Below are positions 1 through 9,404 of a stretch of 64,000 bases of DNA, in pieces (position 1 is the stretch's first letter; each line of letters starts with the position of its first letter). Under the pieces are notes generated by a model. The model was given only the letters and a program-made list of their open reading frames with translations, did not search any database and was not told the origin of the DNA. Both the position numbers and the translations under genes were made by a program. Source of the DNA: Lucinisca nassula (taxonomy: Eukaryota; Mollusca; Bivalvia; Lucinida; Lucinidae); assembly GCA_963580285.1 (NCBI GenBank), contig OY757014.1, positions 99,326,072 to 99,390,071 of the forward strand, given 5' to 3'.

Positions 1-345
1 CGGCATCACGAGGCTTGCCGAGTGATGCCGGACAGTGATCCCGAGGGACGGATTTTTCTATCCACCCCTCACACCCATATTGGATTCTTTTTCTTGCATA
101 CCTTCCATTTCTATTGCGAATTTTTAATGCTGCTGTCACTTCGGTTACCGACGTCCGCCATTTTGTGATGACACAACAGGAATGTTTAGTGACGTCACGC
201 ATGACGACCCCGCGCATGAGGTTGTAATCAACCAGTGCATTTATCAAACACGCGATTATATCCGATTTGGGGTCGGAACACCAGGGTCAGAACATAAATT
301 TCTATCCCAGGGTAAAATCACGGATTTCCTTGTCTGGTGTGCAAG
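1..345 (+). mobile_element. Fold-back element, half copy cut by the window edge
   Basis: The first 30 bases form a palindrome whose apex reads CGAGGCTTGCCGAG. The following ~315 bases match, in reverse complement, the segment at 19975-20345, including the CCGAGGGACGGATTTTT block, the GTGACGTCAC block and the motif ending near CTTGTCTGGTGTGCAAG. No coding potential is convincing. The element is probably a palindromic MITE whose other arm lies outside the window. Confidence 0.6.
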
Positions 346-859
346 AATATTATTTATTCAGTTTCTGCACATCCAATCATTTTCTTCTTTATCTACTGTC
401 CCTCATTTTCATCTCCTCTTCTATCTCTTGTATCTCGTTTCTCCCCTTTTCTGGGAGACAACACAAAATGACCCACAAGGGTCGATGTATCGTTAAAAGC
501 CAGACAATTATCAGTCATTAAAGAGACGATTTATATAATCGTTATGTTTTTATCAGATCCTGTAACATGTAATATTGTGCTTTGTTTATGTTAATAGTTC
601 AAATTTAATACTGTTTTTACCAAACATAAATATATCGTCAAGAAATTTATTTAGCTGAAATACTTGAGAAATTATTAAGAAATATAAATATATTTTCTAA
701 AATATATAAAATCTTAAATAATAAGAAGAACCAAAACAATAAAACAAAAAATAGCTACCAAACAGTCCCTTAACACCAGCTGTAGGTGTTAAGGTTTATG
801 CTTTGGAAGCATGGAATGCACAAAAAAGTGGGCTAGATAAGCTAGTATCGGCAAAGAAG

Positions 860-1178
860 GCGTCCTTAGTGACCCTCCAATATATTCAAAATAGAAGTGG
901 AGGCGATACAATCAACCTACAACTCACATCAGAGACACCAAAGGGAAAGAAACACAAACATGAAACAACAGACCCGAATAGAAACATCAATAGCGGGAAG
1001 CCAAAATGACAGTTACTTTCCTTAAAAATGGCCAATAGGCTGTCCAAAATAAAATAATATAAGCGACACAAACACCCAACGACAAACCATAACAAAATAA
1101 ACCGCGAAAGAAGAACCGCCTTTGAACGGTCAGCGGAAACGAATTCCACGGGGGGGGGGGGGGGGGGGGGGGGGGGGG
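860..1178 (+). mobile_element. Repeat D copy (Naiad 5'/pseudo-LTR-like segment) ending in G29
   Basis: Dispersed repeat with recognisable blocks: AGTGGAGGCGATACAATC, CACCAAAGGGAAAGAAACAC, GACAGTTACTTTCC, GGCCAATAGGC, AATAAACCGCGAAAGAAG and GAATTCCAC followed by 29 G. Similar segments occur at 5030-5335, 8310-8800, 11800-12060, 14730-15070, 28706-29000 and 33780-33965. At 11800-12060 it directly precedes the endonuclease-like part of the Naiad element, so I infer it is that element's 5' region or pseudo-LTR. Confidence 0.5.
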
Positions 1179-1482
1179 AAGGTGCTTAAACCCGATTATT
1201 ACTATTATATTCTTTCAATCTGATTTACACTACCAACCAGATGCAAAATTTGCCTGTCGCTATCCAAAATAAAATAATATAAGCGACGCAAACACCAAAC
1301 GACAAACCATAATAAAAATAAACCGCGAAAGAAGAACCGCCTTTGAACGGTCAGCGGAAACGAATTCCACGGGGGGGGGGGGGGGGGGGGGGGGAAGGTG
1401 CTTAAACCCGATTATTACTATTATATTCTTTCAATCTGATTTACACTACCAACCGGATGCAAAATTTGCCTGTCGCTATCCA
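1040..1482 (+). repeat. Tandem duplication, ~222-bp unit, each with a poly-G tract
   Basis: The segment from the TCCAAAATAAAATAATATAAG block to the CCTGTCGCTA block occurs twice in direct tandem, at about 1040-1261 and 1262-1482, with few substitutions. Each unit contains the end of repeat D, a G homopolymer (29 and 24 G) and the same downstream sequence (CTTAAACCCGATTATTAC). This is a recent local duplication. Confidence 0.8.
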
Positions 1483-1648
1483 AAGTTCTCAAACCATCGC
1501 TGTATGAGCACGCTTAGTGCTTTGCTTCTAATATGTTTGGACTTACGAGCTTACTCTTATTCAGTTGAAATTGATCTGTATTTTGAAATCACCTGTACCC
1601 TTCAGACTGACGGCCAGCAAAACCTAAGTAGAAAACCTTGAAAAGTCT

Positions 1649-1652
1649 AAAA

Positions 1653-1712
<60 letters not shown>
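1649..1712. repeat. (AAAT)n microsatellite
   Basis: About 16 uninterrupted AAAT/AATA repeats. Confidence 0.95.
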
Positions 1713-2204
1713 CTGCTGACTTCTTTGGTCTTACAAAAAAGAATATTATAGACGGATATGTTAGACCTTATCCAATCACCCAACCAACACAGAACAGCGG
1801 GCCAACCTCGGGCCGACAGCATCAGGTTGACAGGTCGTATCGCTGTCGGCCCGACGTTGGTCCGAAATGCTTTGCTGGCCGGACATACGTTGCATTACTT
1901 TCAAAAATGTGTTAGAATTGACAATAATCGGTTCATGTACTTGTTTCATATGACGTTTATATCCACGCCCACTGTGCTTTATATAAATCATGATAACAGT
2001 AATTTTTAAAAAAAATGAAAGAACAACAGGAAATTATACACGTCTTTTCTGTGCAATTAAACTATACGATTTCATATCATTATTCTTCTTTTTTGCCTCT
2101 TTTGTTTCAGTCGTCGAATAATTGCTGACTCCTGGGTAATGATTTGATAATTACACCGAGAAAATATTTGATTACAAATAACCGATGGTTTCTGATTACC
2201 GGAG

Positions 2205-2310
2205 TAGTATGGAAACAGTATTACGATAACACACCCGTGCGTCATAGTGCATCTTTCACATCTCCAAAACGGTCAATTTTATGAAGAAAATTTGTGAGAT
2301 TATTCATACT
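2205..2310 (-). mobile_element. MITE-C terminal fragment
   Basis: The stretch TATTACGATAACACACCCG followed by a TCACATCTCCAAAA block is the reverse complement of the right end of MITE-C copies at 24748-25046 and 42727-43005. Only one end is present; it abuts the array starting at 2311. Confidence 0.5.
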
Positions 2311-3481
2311 GCACGACCCGCAGAAAAAGCGACCGACTGAAGTCGGTTGATTTCTAAGAGTGCCCTAAAATCACCGTGTCAGTCTGTCATTCTGTCAGTC
2401 TGTCAGTCTGTCATTCTGTCTGTCCGTCCGTAACCCGTTTGTGAAAATTGGTAATAGTGACTTAACCGCTTGGAATATTTAAACAATTTTTGGCATACTG
2501 ATAGATACTAATAAGATCTAACCAATGAACTTGCGAAATATTAAATTCCATTTAGTATAGCCTCGCCGAGGCGAAAAATGTGAAAATTTTCGAACTGCTT
2601 CTCCTCGGAAATCGTTGGGCCGATTGAAGTCAAATTTCATATGGAGCCTCTATGGGATGGGGGAAACCAATATTTGCTTATGGGGTCCATGTCACATGAC
2701 CAAAATGGCCGCCAACACATATAGGGTAAAAACCCTTCAAAAATAGTCGTCTCCAGAACCACTGGGCAGATTTCCACAAAAATTGATAAATAGCATCTGG
2801 GACGTAGACCCATCATAAATTGCTGAAATGGTGACCCTGGGTTGACCTTGACCTTCTTTGTGCCTAGGTCAAACTTTGACACATATGCTTTTGTTGGAAT
2901 AGTTAAACAATTTTTGGCATACTGATTGATATCAATGAGATCTAACCAATGAACTTGCGAAATATTACATTCCATTTACTATAGCCTCGCCGAGGCGAAA
3001 AATGTGAAAATTTTCGAACTGCTTCTCCTCGGAAACCGTTGGGCCGATTGAAGTCAAATTTCATATGGAGCCTCTATGGGATAGGGGAAACCAAAATTTG
3101 CTCATGGGGTCCAGGTCACATGACCAAAATGGCCGCCAAGCCATATATGGTAAAAACCCTTCAAAAATAGTCATCTCCAGAATCACTGGGCAGATTTCCA
3201 CGAAACTTCATAAATTGCTAAAATGGTGACCCTGGGTTGACCTTGACCTTCTTTGTGCCTAGGTCAAACATTGACACATATGCTTTTGTATTGGAAAAGT
3301 GAGAATGCATTTTATCCTGCAAACGATTCAGAATACAGTACTAAAGTATAAGATATATTTTTGCTCCTTACGATAAGGCGCATCTATTTGGGGAACCGTT
3401 TTAGGTCCAGGTCACATGAAATGGCCGCCATACCCATATATGGTAACACTCATAAAGCTAAAAGTATCCAGCGGGTCGTGC
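2311..3481 (-). repeat. Pearl/Helentron-like tandem array bounded by an 11-bp inverted repeat
   Basis: Two ~424-bp direct units lie at about 2473-2896 and 2897-3290; shared blocks include CAATTTTTGGCATACTGAT, TAGCCTCGCCGAGGCG and the TTGACCTTGACCTTC motif. On the left is a GTCTGTC-type microsatellite (about 2380-2430) next to a small hairpin (ACCGACTGAAGTCGGT). The ends carry a perfect inverted repeat, GCACGACCCGC at 2311-2321 and GCGGGTCGTGC at 3471-3481. The order hairpin, microsatellite, core repeats resembles bivalve pearl elements read in reverse. ORFs across it are repeat shadows. Confidence 0.55.
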
Positions 3482-3514
3482 ACTTCAGCTGAAGCACTGG
3501 TTTAATACTAAAAA

Positions 3515-3665
3515 CATTGGTTGTGGGAACTTATAACGAGTATCCACAACTTATGTCTAACAGCAGAAATAAGGACAATAATGTATAGCCCCGTAAACCC
3601 CAGTTTTCTCTGTATAAATTGGGGTGTAAGGGGGTGTTTATTTCACGGACTTGTTAGCGTGATGC
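3515..3665 (-). mobile_element. MITE-C fragment
   Basis: Contains a degenerate GTGGGTACTCGTT-type hairpin arm, the AGAAATAAGGACAATA block and the conserved end reading GTTTATTTCACGGACTTG with TTAGCGTGATG, which is the reverse complement of the left terminus of other MITE-C copies. Confidence 0.55.
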
Positions 3666-3721
3666 GAAAAAAAATAGACATCAATTCTTGAAATTTTGTT
3701 TATGCTGCAAACACGAACTAC

Positions 3722-3884
3722 GAGTGAGTGAGTGTTTGAGTTTTACGTCTCACCAACAGCTAAGGTCATACGGAGATGGGACCTCGGTTTAAAGACTCAT
3801 CCGAAAGTCTGGAGAAGCCCGGAATCGATCTTGCGAGCCCTGGTTTATAAAGGCGAGTAGCGTAACCACTACACCACCTAGGCT
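3722..3884 (-). mobile_element. SINE-B (tRNA-derived SINE), full or nearly full copy
   Basis: Read on the minus strand the copy begins with a tRNA-like head (AGAAGCCTAGGTGGTGTAGTGG as A-box region; B-box-like region around GATTCCGGGC), followed by a body with GACTTTCGGATGAGTC and a 3' end TGGTGAGACGTAAAACTCAAACACTCACTCAC. Related copies occur at 9180, 17362, 19435-19619 and 33975. It is a retroposed RNA polymerase III type element, not a functional tRNA gene. Confidence 0.75.
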
Positions 3885-4499
3885 TCTACACAAACTACAA
3901 ACAGTTTCATCTATATGTTTTGCAAGCTTGTGTCTCATGATAAAAAATGAAAATGAACACGATTATAAGAAGCGGAGGGTCCAAATCGATCCACATATGG
4001 ATTTTGTTTTAACGTCAGAGGGTTTTATCCTTTTGATTACTAAAGCGTATTTCTGCGTAAGAGCTGCTCAAAACATTTTAACGATACTCGTTCCTTCACA
4101 TATGAAATGGATGTTTCCTAACATCGTGAACCCAGCTCTCTTAGAGATACTAGAGAATGAAAAGAAACTCTCAAAACGACCCAAAAAGGCTAATTCTAAC
4201 ACAGCGCGCCTATATAGGCAATGGAAAACAACTGTGTTTTATTCTGCAACAAATCACGGCAAGGAAGAGCGTGACAAGTGACGTCATTCCAAACTGCCAA
4301 TTTATGACGTCATTAGTCGATTTCTTTGACGTTAGACGGTGAAACGTCATATTCTTGCATCGAAAACGTTAGAAAAGGATATAAATGCATGTGTTTCAGT
4401 CGATAATTTTAGCGGGATTTCTTCTAACAATGGCGAAAAGTTGTGAGATTTTGAAGGAAACAACAGCATTACTGCCGATTTTAAGCCTTTTAGAATCGA

Positions 4500-4672
4500 A
4501 ATAGATCAGCTCTAGTTTGGGTTTTGTTGAGTAATAATTCACAGTTTGTCGGTCAGTTGTAAGTAGACAAATCACGCGCGCTACGCGCTCGTGATTTGAT
4601 CTACTTTACAAATAACCTCCAAACTGTGATAAATTAATCAACAAATCACAGTTAGAGCTGATCTATTTCTTA
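4500..4672. repeat. Long imperfect palindrome (fold-back element)
   Basis: ATAGATCAGCTCTAG at the left and AGAGCTGATCTAT at the right are inverted, as are CACAGTTTG/CAAACTGTG, and GTAGACAAATCACGCGCG/CGCTCGTGATTTGATCTAC around the apex GCTACGC. No coding content. Confidence 0.8.
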
Positions 4673-5029
4673 AATAAAATGGTAAATTAATTTCCATTTT
4701 GACCTGCCTCTTTTGGGACGGCTTGCTGTCTATACCAAACAAGTGCGGCTACAATGAAGGCACACCGAAAATAAAAGAAAATATATCAGAGAGGAGAATG
4801 GGGAAAATGTCAACCAACGTGCATTATCGACCCCTTATCTGGTTTAATTGGTTTCGTGAGAATACTAATTGATTCCTAGATTTAGTAGTACCTGGGATAT
4901 ATATTGCGTGATAATATCGTCTCGAAAATCAGAGTGACTTTCTCTTCCGGATATGCTAGTGTGATTGCTGGGAAAAATCTCATCTTGGGTGGTCAGAGTT
5001 CCATTTTCTGAATATCTTGTTGTTACGAG

Positions 5030-5335
5030 CGCCGATGAGGTCGGAGTATTGTTCATTCTGCTACTGTTTGTTAAATTTCGGCTCTTCTGTCGCGGTTTAT
5101 TTTTGTTATAGTTCATCTTTGAATGTGTGTTTCGCTTATATAGTTTTGTTTGGGATAGCCAATTGGCCATTTTGTGGGAAAGTAACTGTCCGTTTGGCTT
5201 CCCGTTGTTGTTGTTTCCATTAGGGTCTAGTTCATGTTTGTGTTTCTTTCCCTTTGGCGTCTCTGATGGGAGATGTTGGTTAATTGTTTCGATTTCTGAT
5301 CATTGCCTCTACTTCCATTTATTAGGCCTTTAACG
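5030..5335 (-). mobile_element. Repeat D copy (Naiad 5'/pseudo-LTR-like), minus orientation
   Basis: Shows the repeat D blocks in reverse complement: CGGCTCTTCTGTCGCGGTTT, GGATAGCCAATTGGCCATTT, GGGAAAGTAACTGTCC, TGTTTCTTTCCCTTTGGCGT and the AATTGTTTCGATTTCTGATC end. The G/C homopolymer seen in other copies is absent here. Confidence 0.55.
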
Positions 5336-5391
5336 TTTGACTATAATTTCACTTGTGCTATGGGCGCCAAAGTGCAACACCGTCCATATCA

Positions 5392-5423
5392 CGTGTGTGT
5401 GTGTGTGTGTGTGGGGGGGGGGG
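5392..5423. repeat. (GT)n-G11 microsatellite
   Basis: Eleven GT dinucleotides run into a homopolymer of G. Confidence 0.95.
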
Positions 5424-6055
5424 TTCGATAATTACACAGCCGAAGTCGTCACCCTACAGTTATTGACCCCCACCAAGCCCACATGTTATCATATTGTCTA
5501 GATACCGATTTAATTTTGATTTTGTCTTGAATTACGTGATATATATTTGTATTTGTGCAAGCTATTTTGTCGCAGGGCAGAGCTAGGCATGGCAATTTAA
5601 TATCGCACAGGCCTAGCTGTGGGATAAGGTGTGTGATACGACAAGAAAGGCTTATGGCAGTGAAGTAAAGGGTTAGTATTTAGAAAGAAGTGATGGATTT
5701 TGCGTAGTATGGTGGACGGAGTAGACTGACGTAGGGTAGGGTATGCCATTGTTGAGGGTACGTAGGCTGGTTAGGGTAGACCTATTTATTTGTTTGCCCG
5801 TTTAGCTATCTAGCAAACAACCAACCTATAAAACAAACAGCCAAAGTAACTAACTAACTAACTAACTACATGCTCATTTAGTTAATTGTAGCATTCATAT
5901 ATTTAGACTGGTTATTCTTTGCATTAATATTTGATTGAGATCAATAATTGTTGATGGGTACATTTTGCTAAACAAATCCGATGTTTCTGAAGTCATATCA
6001 TCAATATGCAGACAAGAGAATCAGTTTATATTGGGTTTTATATCCACGTCAACAT

Positions 6056-6285
6056 TATTTAGATCATTTTGGAGACTTTGCTTCTGATTTTGTTGGACTT
6101 TTACCCGACATTGAAATGATAAGACATCTCAAGCCCTACGGCCCAAGGAAACCACTAAGGTTAATGAACTCGCAGTACTTTTCCTGGGTAAGCTAAGACC
6201 TTCTAAGTGGTTTCCCGATACTCAAGTTCGGTTTTCAGCTCTGCATGGAAACACTTTGCAGCCCAATCTATTTATCCAAGTGTAA
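6056..6285 (-). mobile_element. Old, degenerate SINE-A copy
   Basis: Recognisable by CATTTTGGAGACTTTGCTTC, TTGGACTTTTACCCGACATT, ACATCTCAAGCCCTACGGCC, TTCTAAGTGGTTTCC and TCAGCTCTGCATGGAAAC in the order expected for a reverse-complement SINE-A, with many substitutions and an internal deletion. It is older than the SINE-A copies in the 31-41 kb cluster. Confidence 0.65.
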
Positions 6286-6374
6286 AAATAAAGTTTCGTA
6301 GATCATCGAAATCGAGGACAAAACTTACCCCATATTGAAATTGTATATGGTACACCTGCACAATCTGTTTTGAT

Positions 6375-8240
6375 TTCAGAGAAATGTCTGCACAAGTTGG
6401 TGCCAATAAGAGGTTAAAGTATCATCCTGAGCAAATAGCATTCGCCATTCAAATTGTGGAGAACGGCCAATTAAGTAAAAGGCCGCTGAAAAGCGTATGA
6501 CATACCACAACAGCACTTTTATACAAGCTTGGCGGTCGCGTTCCTGAAACTCCTACTAAATCTTGTCCTAAGACCATTCTGACTAAAGCGAAAGAGACTG
6601 TGCTGGTGAACAACATGCTAATGGCCGAGATCGGCTATCCCCACAGCAGACCGGAGTTCTGTACTGAGGTGAAAAAACTTATATCTAGACGGAAGACCTA
6701 ATTCCTTTCAAAATAATCTGCGATAAAAGGATTGGTTTACAAGATTCTGAAAAAGAATCCACACTCCAATGACCTTGGGGCAGGAAAGATGTCAATATCG
6801 ATATGGTAAATGTATGGTACGATGGCTAATGTACATATTTAGATAAAGAAGTCCCTGACTATGAAAGTACGGGAAAAAAAACACGCACAACACTGACGAT
6901 TCTTGGTTCCCACTTTAGTTGAAAACCAGGAAAGTTCTGACTCCAACGGAGGCAAAAACACATGTGTACCATGTTGCAAGGGACACAAAGATGCAGGTGT
7001 CTGTAATGGCTGGGTAAAACGCATTCGGACAGGATATGCCTCCCATGACATTTTATCCAGGGAAAAGATTTCAAGATGTTTGAATTGACGGTTTTCCAGA
7101 GGCAACATTCGTTCATACATCAAACAACAGTTGATTGACTGAATAACTTCTATTAAAGCCTTTTCCTTGAATGCTTGAATTGCTCAGGATTTCCAGTGTT
7201 GTTGGTCGTTGGTGGCCATTCAACGCTTATGCCACTGACGGCTTCTTCGAGTACTGTAGAGACACTTAGATTATACTTTACTGTCTCTTGCCTAACCCTA
7301 TCCATATTTTGCAATCCTGTGACATTGCTTTCTACGCAGCCCTGAAGTCTGTTTGGAAGGGCAATGTCAAGGAATGAAAGTTGTAGAATATAGGAAAAAA
7401 CACTAACAAAGAAACAGTTTCCCGCTGTTGTCAAACAAACATGGGATAAAGTGGCAACTCTTGGGAATGCATCACACGGATTTCAAAGAGCGAGATTAAC
7501 TTTTTTATCGATATCTAGAATCGACACGACAAAACTCGGGACGTTAAAAATGACTGTGAAATCTCCCCAAAACTCAAACGCTATAAAACGGTAGAAAGAT
7601 TTCCCAAATCAACTTTTGAGCAATGTACATCCAGACTTCCTGTAAATCGAAACATTGAAGGTGCTTAAGTCATCATAGATTCCGCATCTACAGAATTTGT
7701 AGGTCAGATGCTTGGATTACCGAATGGCACTTCAACAAACAGTGTCTGTCTTCTACAGTCGCCTAGTAATGCTTCTTCTTCCAACTTCAGAGATGACCAG
7801 TAACCGGTGCCTGATATTCCCACCTTTGACGTTACAGCGAGTTAACATAGACGTCAATGATCTGGGACTCATCATAAGTCCAAAGTCTTTATCTTTCCCA
7901 GTGTGATCATTCGTACACGTCTCGTGTATTTTCTAGTCTCCCTGCTCCACAAGTTCGAAAGCAGATGAACGCTAAACTTCCGAAAGCTTCTCGGGAACAG
8001 ACGCGATTCATCTGTTGAAATAGAAGAGACAATTAAAAGTGCTAAACAAAAACGAAAGGATGGACGAGAACATAAAAATGTTTAAAGATAGAAGATATGG
8101 AAGAAAGAAACAAGAGAGGGAATCATAAAAAGAAGAAAAAAAAAGAAAGTGAGAAACAAAAGTGAAAGCAAAAGGATAAAAGAAAGCGTATGTCTGAAAC
8201 AGAATCAGAATCGTCTGGTGAAAAGAATAAAAATGTTCCA
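6375..8240 (+). pseudogene. Decayed pogo/Jerky-type DDE transposase
   Basis: Conceptual translation in shifting plus-strand frames gives, in family order: an N-terminal Psq-type helix-turn-helix region (YHPEQIAFAIQIVENGQLS near 6420-6480), a CENP-B-like region (PKTILTKAKE, then MLMAEIGYPHSRPEF near 6570-6665), the KDWFTRF signature near 6728, a DDE core remnant (PPMTFYPGKRF near 7040-7075; PVLLVV followed by GHST near 7195-7225; a cysteine-aspartate block near 7310), the block KSVWKGNVKE near 7345, GFQRA near 7480, LPKAS near 7980, and a lysine/arginine-rich tail around 8030-8190. This order is typical of Tc1/mariner-superfamily pogo (DDE_1) transposases of about 500-600 residues. There are many stops and frame changes, so it is inactive. 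In living relatives the enzyme cuts and pastes the element at TA sites. Terminal inverted repeats were not found by eye. The family call is by pattern recognition and not by a search. Confidence 0.55.
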
Positions 8241-8309
8241 TATGTTCAAACACATAGCGATACAGAATGGGGAACCATTTTCAATGTATTGGGTTTGAGG
8301 CCCAATGAA

Positions 8310-8800
8310 ATACTTCTTACTGACCGTTCCGAAATAGAAGTGGAGGCAATGATCACGAATCGATACAATCAACCCACAGCTCCCATCAGAGACCGCAAAA
8401 GGGAAAGAAACACAAACATGAAACAACAGACCCTAATGGAAACAACAATAGCGGAAAGCCAAAAGGACAGTTACTTTCCCACAATATGGCCAATAGGCTA
8501 TCGAAAATAAAATAATATAAGCACACAAAGACAAACCATAAAAAAAATAAACCGCAACAGAAGAACCGCCTTGGAACGATCAGCGGAAACAAATTCCACT
8601 GGTGGGGGGGGGGGGGGGCACAATCCTCGCCCTTACTTCCGTTGCGATTTATACAAATAATTTGTTCAGTCCGCATGATGGCCTCCTAACTCATCAGTGC
8701 AACATCTCCGTGAACACAAATAATCAAACAACCACAGAGATGAAACAACGTTGATGACTCGAGAGCAAGAAACCACTGAAATGCTGGAGCAAAAGAAAAC
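8310..8800 (+). mobile_element. Repeat D copy with downstream part
   Basis: Carries the D blocks in plus orientation (AGTGGAGGCAATGATCACG, AAACACAAACATGAAACAAC, GACAGTTACTTTCCC, GAAGAACCGCCTTGGAACG), 15 G after CAAATTCCACTGGT, and then the D 3' segment (CCTCGCCCTTACTTCCG, TTTGTTCAGTCCGCATG, AACATCTCCGTGA) also found near 14740, 26360, 28720 and 33840. The 106-residue ORF across it is probably the relic N-terminus of a Naiad protein or chance. Confidence 0.5.
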
Positions 8801-9179
8801 CAACAGTTAGACTCCGATGGGCCCGACCAGAGACAGAGCATCAGGCCCCAACCAACATTACCTTGAATTAGATCTCTCTAATTCTCAATAAGCCTTTACG
8901 CTGGAACGCTCATAGAATCTGAGGCCTGACCAACCGGCGTGCAATTAAAAGAGGGCAGCAAAGTTGTCAACCGTGATTGGGTTAACTACCACGCATGCGG
9001 TCTGTCCTATAACATTTATGTTGTACCAAATCTTTTTATATCGAAGAATGATTTTACGAAATTGGGTGCTGAAGTCATTGCGGTTATATATTTTTCTGAA
9101 TTTATACACTAAGTCACCATAAAATTCGGGTTCCGATAGATCTTGCTGCAGAAGAGATTTAAGTCCAATATTGAATTTT

Positions 9180-9346
9180 GAGTGAATGAGTGAGTTTTAG
9201 TTTTACGTCCCACCAACAGCTTAGGTCATACGGAGACGGGACCTCGGTTTAAAGACTCATCCGAAAGTCTGGAGAAGCCCGGGATCGATCCTGCGATCCC
9301 TGGTTTACAAGGCGAGTAGCATAACCACTGCGCCACAGGGGGCTTC
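9180..9346 (-). mobile_element. SINE-B copy
   Basis: On the minus strand: GAAGCCCCCTGTGGCGCAGT (A box), CAGGGATCGCAGGATCGATC (B-box region), CTCCAGACTTTCGG, ACCGAGGTCCCGTCTCCG and TGGTGGGACGTAAAAC, ending in an ACTCATTCACTC-like tail. Confidence 0.8.
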
Positions 9347-9404
9347 TATTGAATTTTGAAATTAAATCAGAATGGCGTCTATAAAATATTGAAAAGGATT
9401 CTTT

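Noticed and set aside
2637..2975. 112-codon minus-strand ORF
   Set aside because: Lies across the 424-bp tandem unit and is broken in the sister unit, so it is chance.
4865..5170. 101-codon minus-strand ORF
   Set aside because: Overlaps a repeat D copy; it may be the relic N-terminus of a Naiad protein but cannot be supported as a gene.
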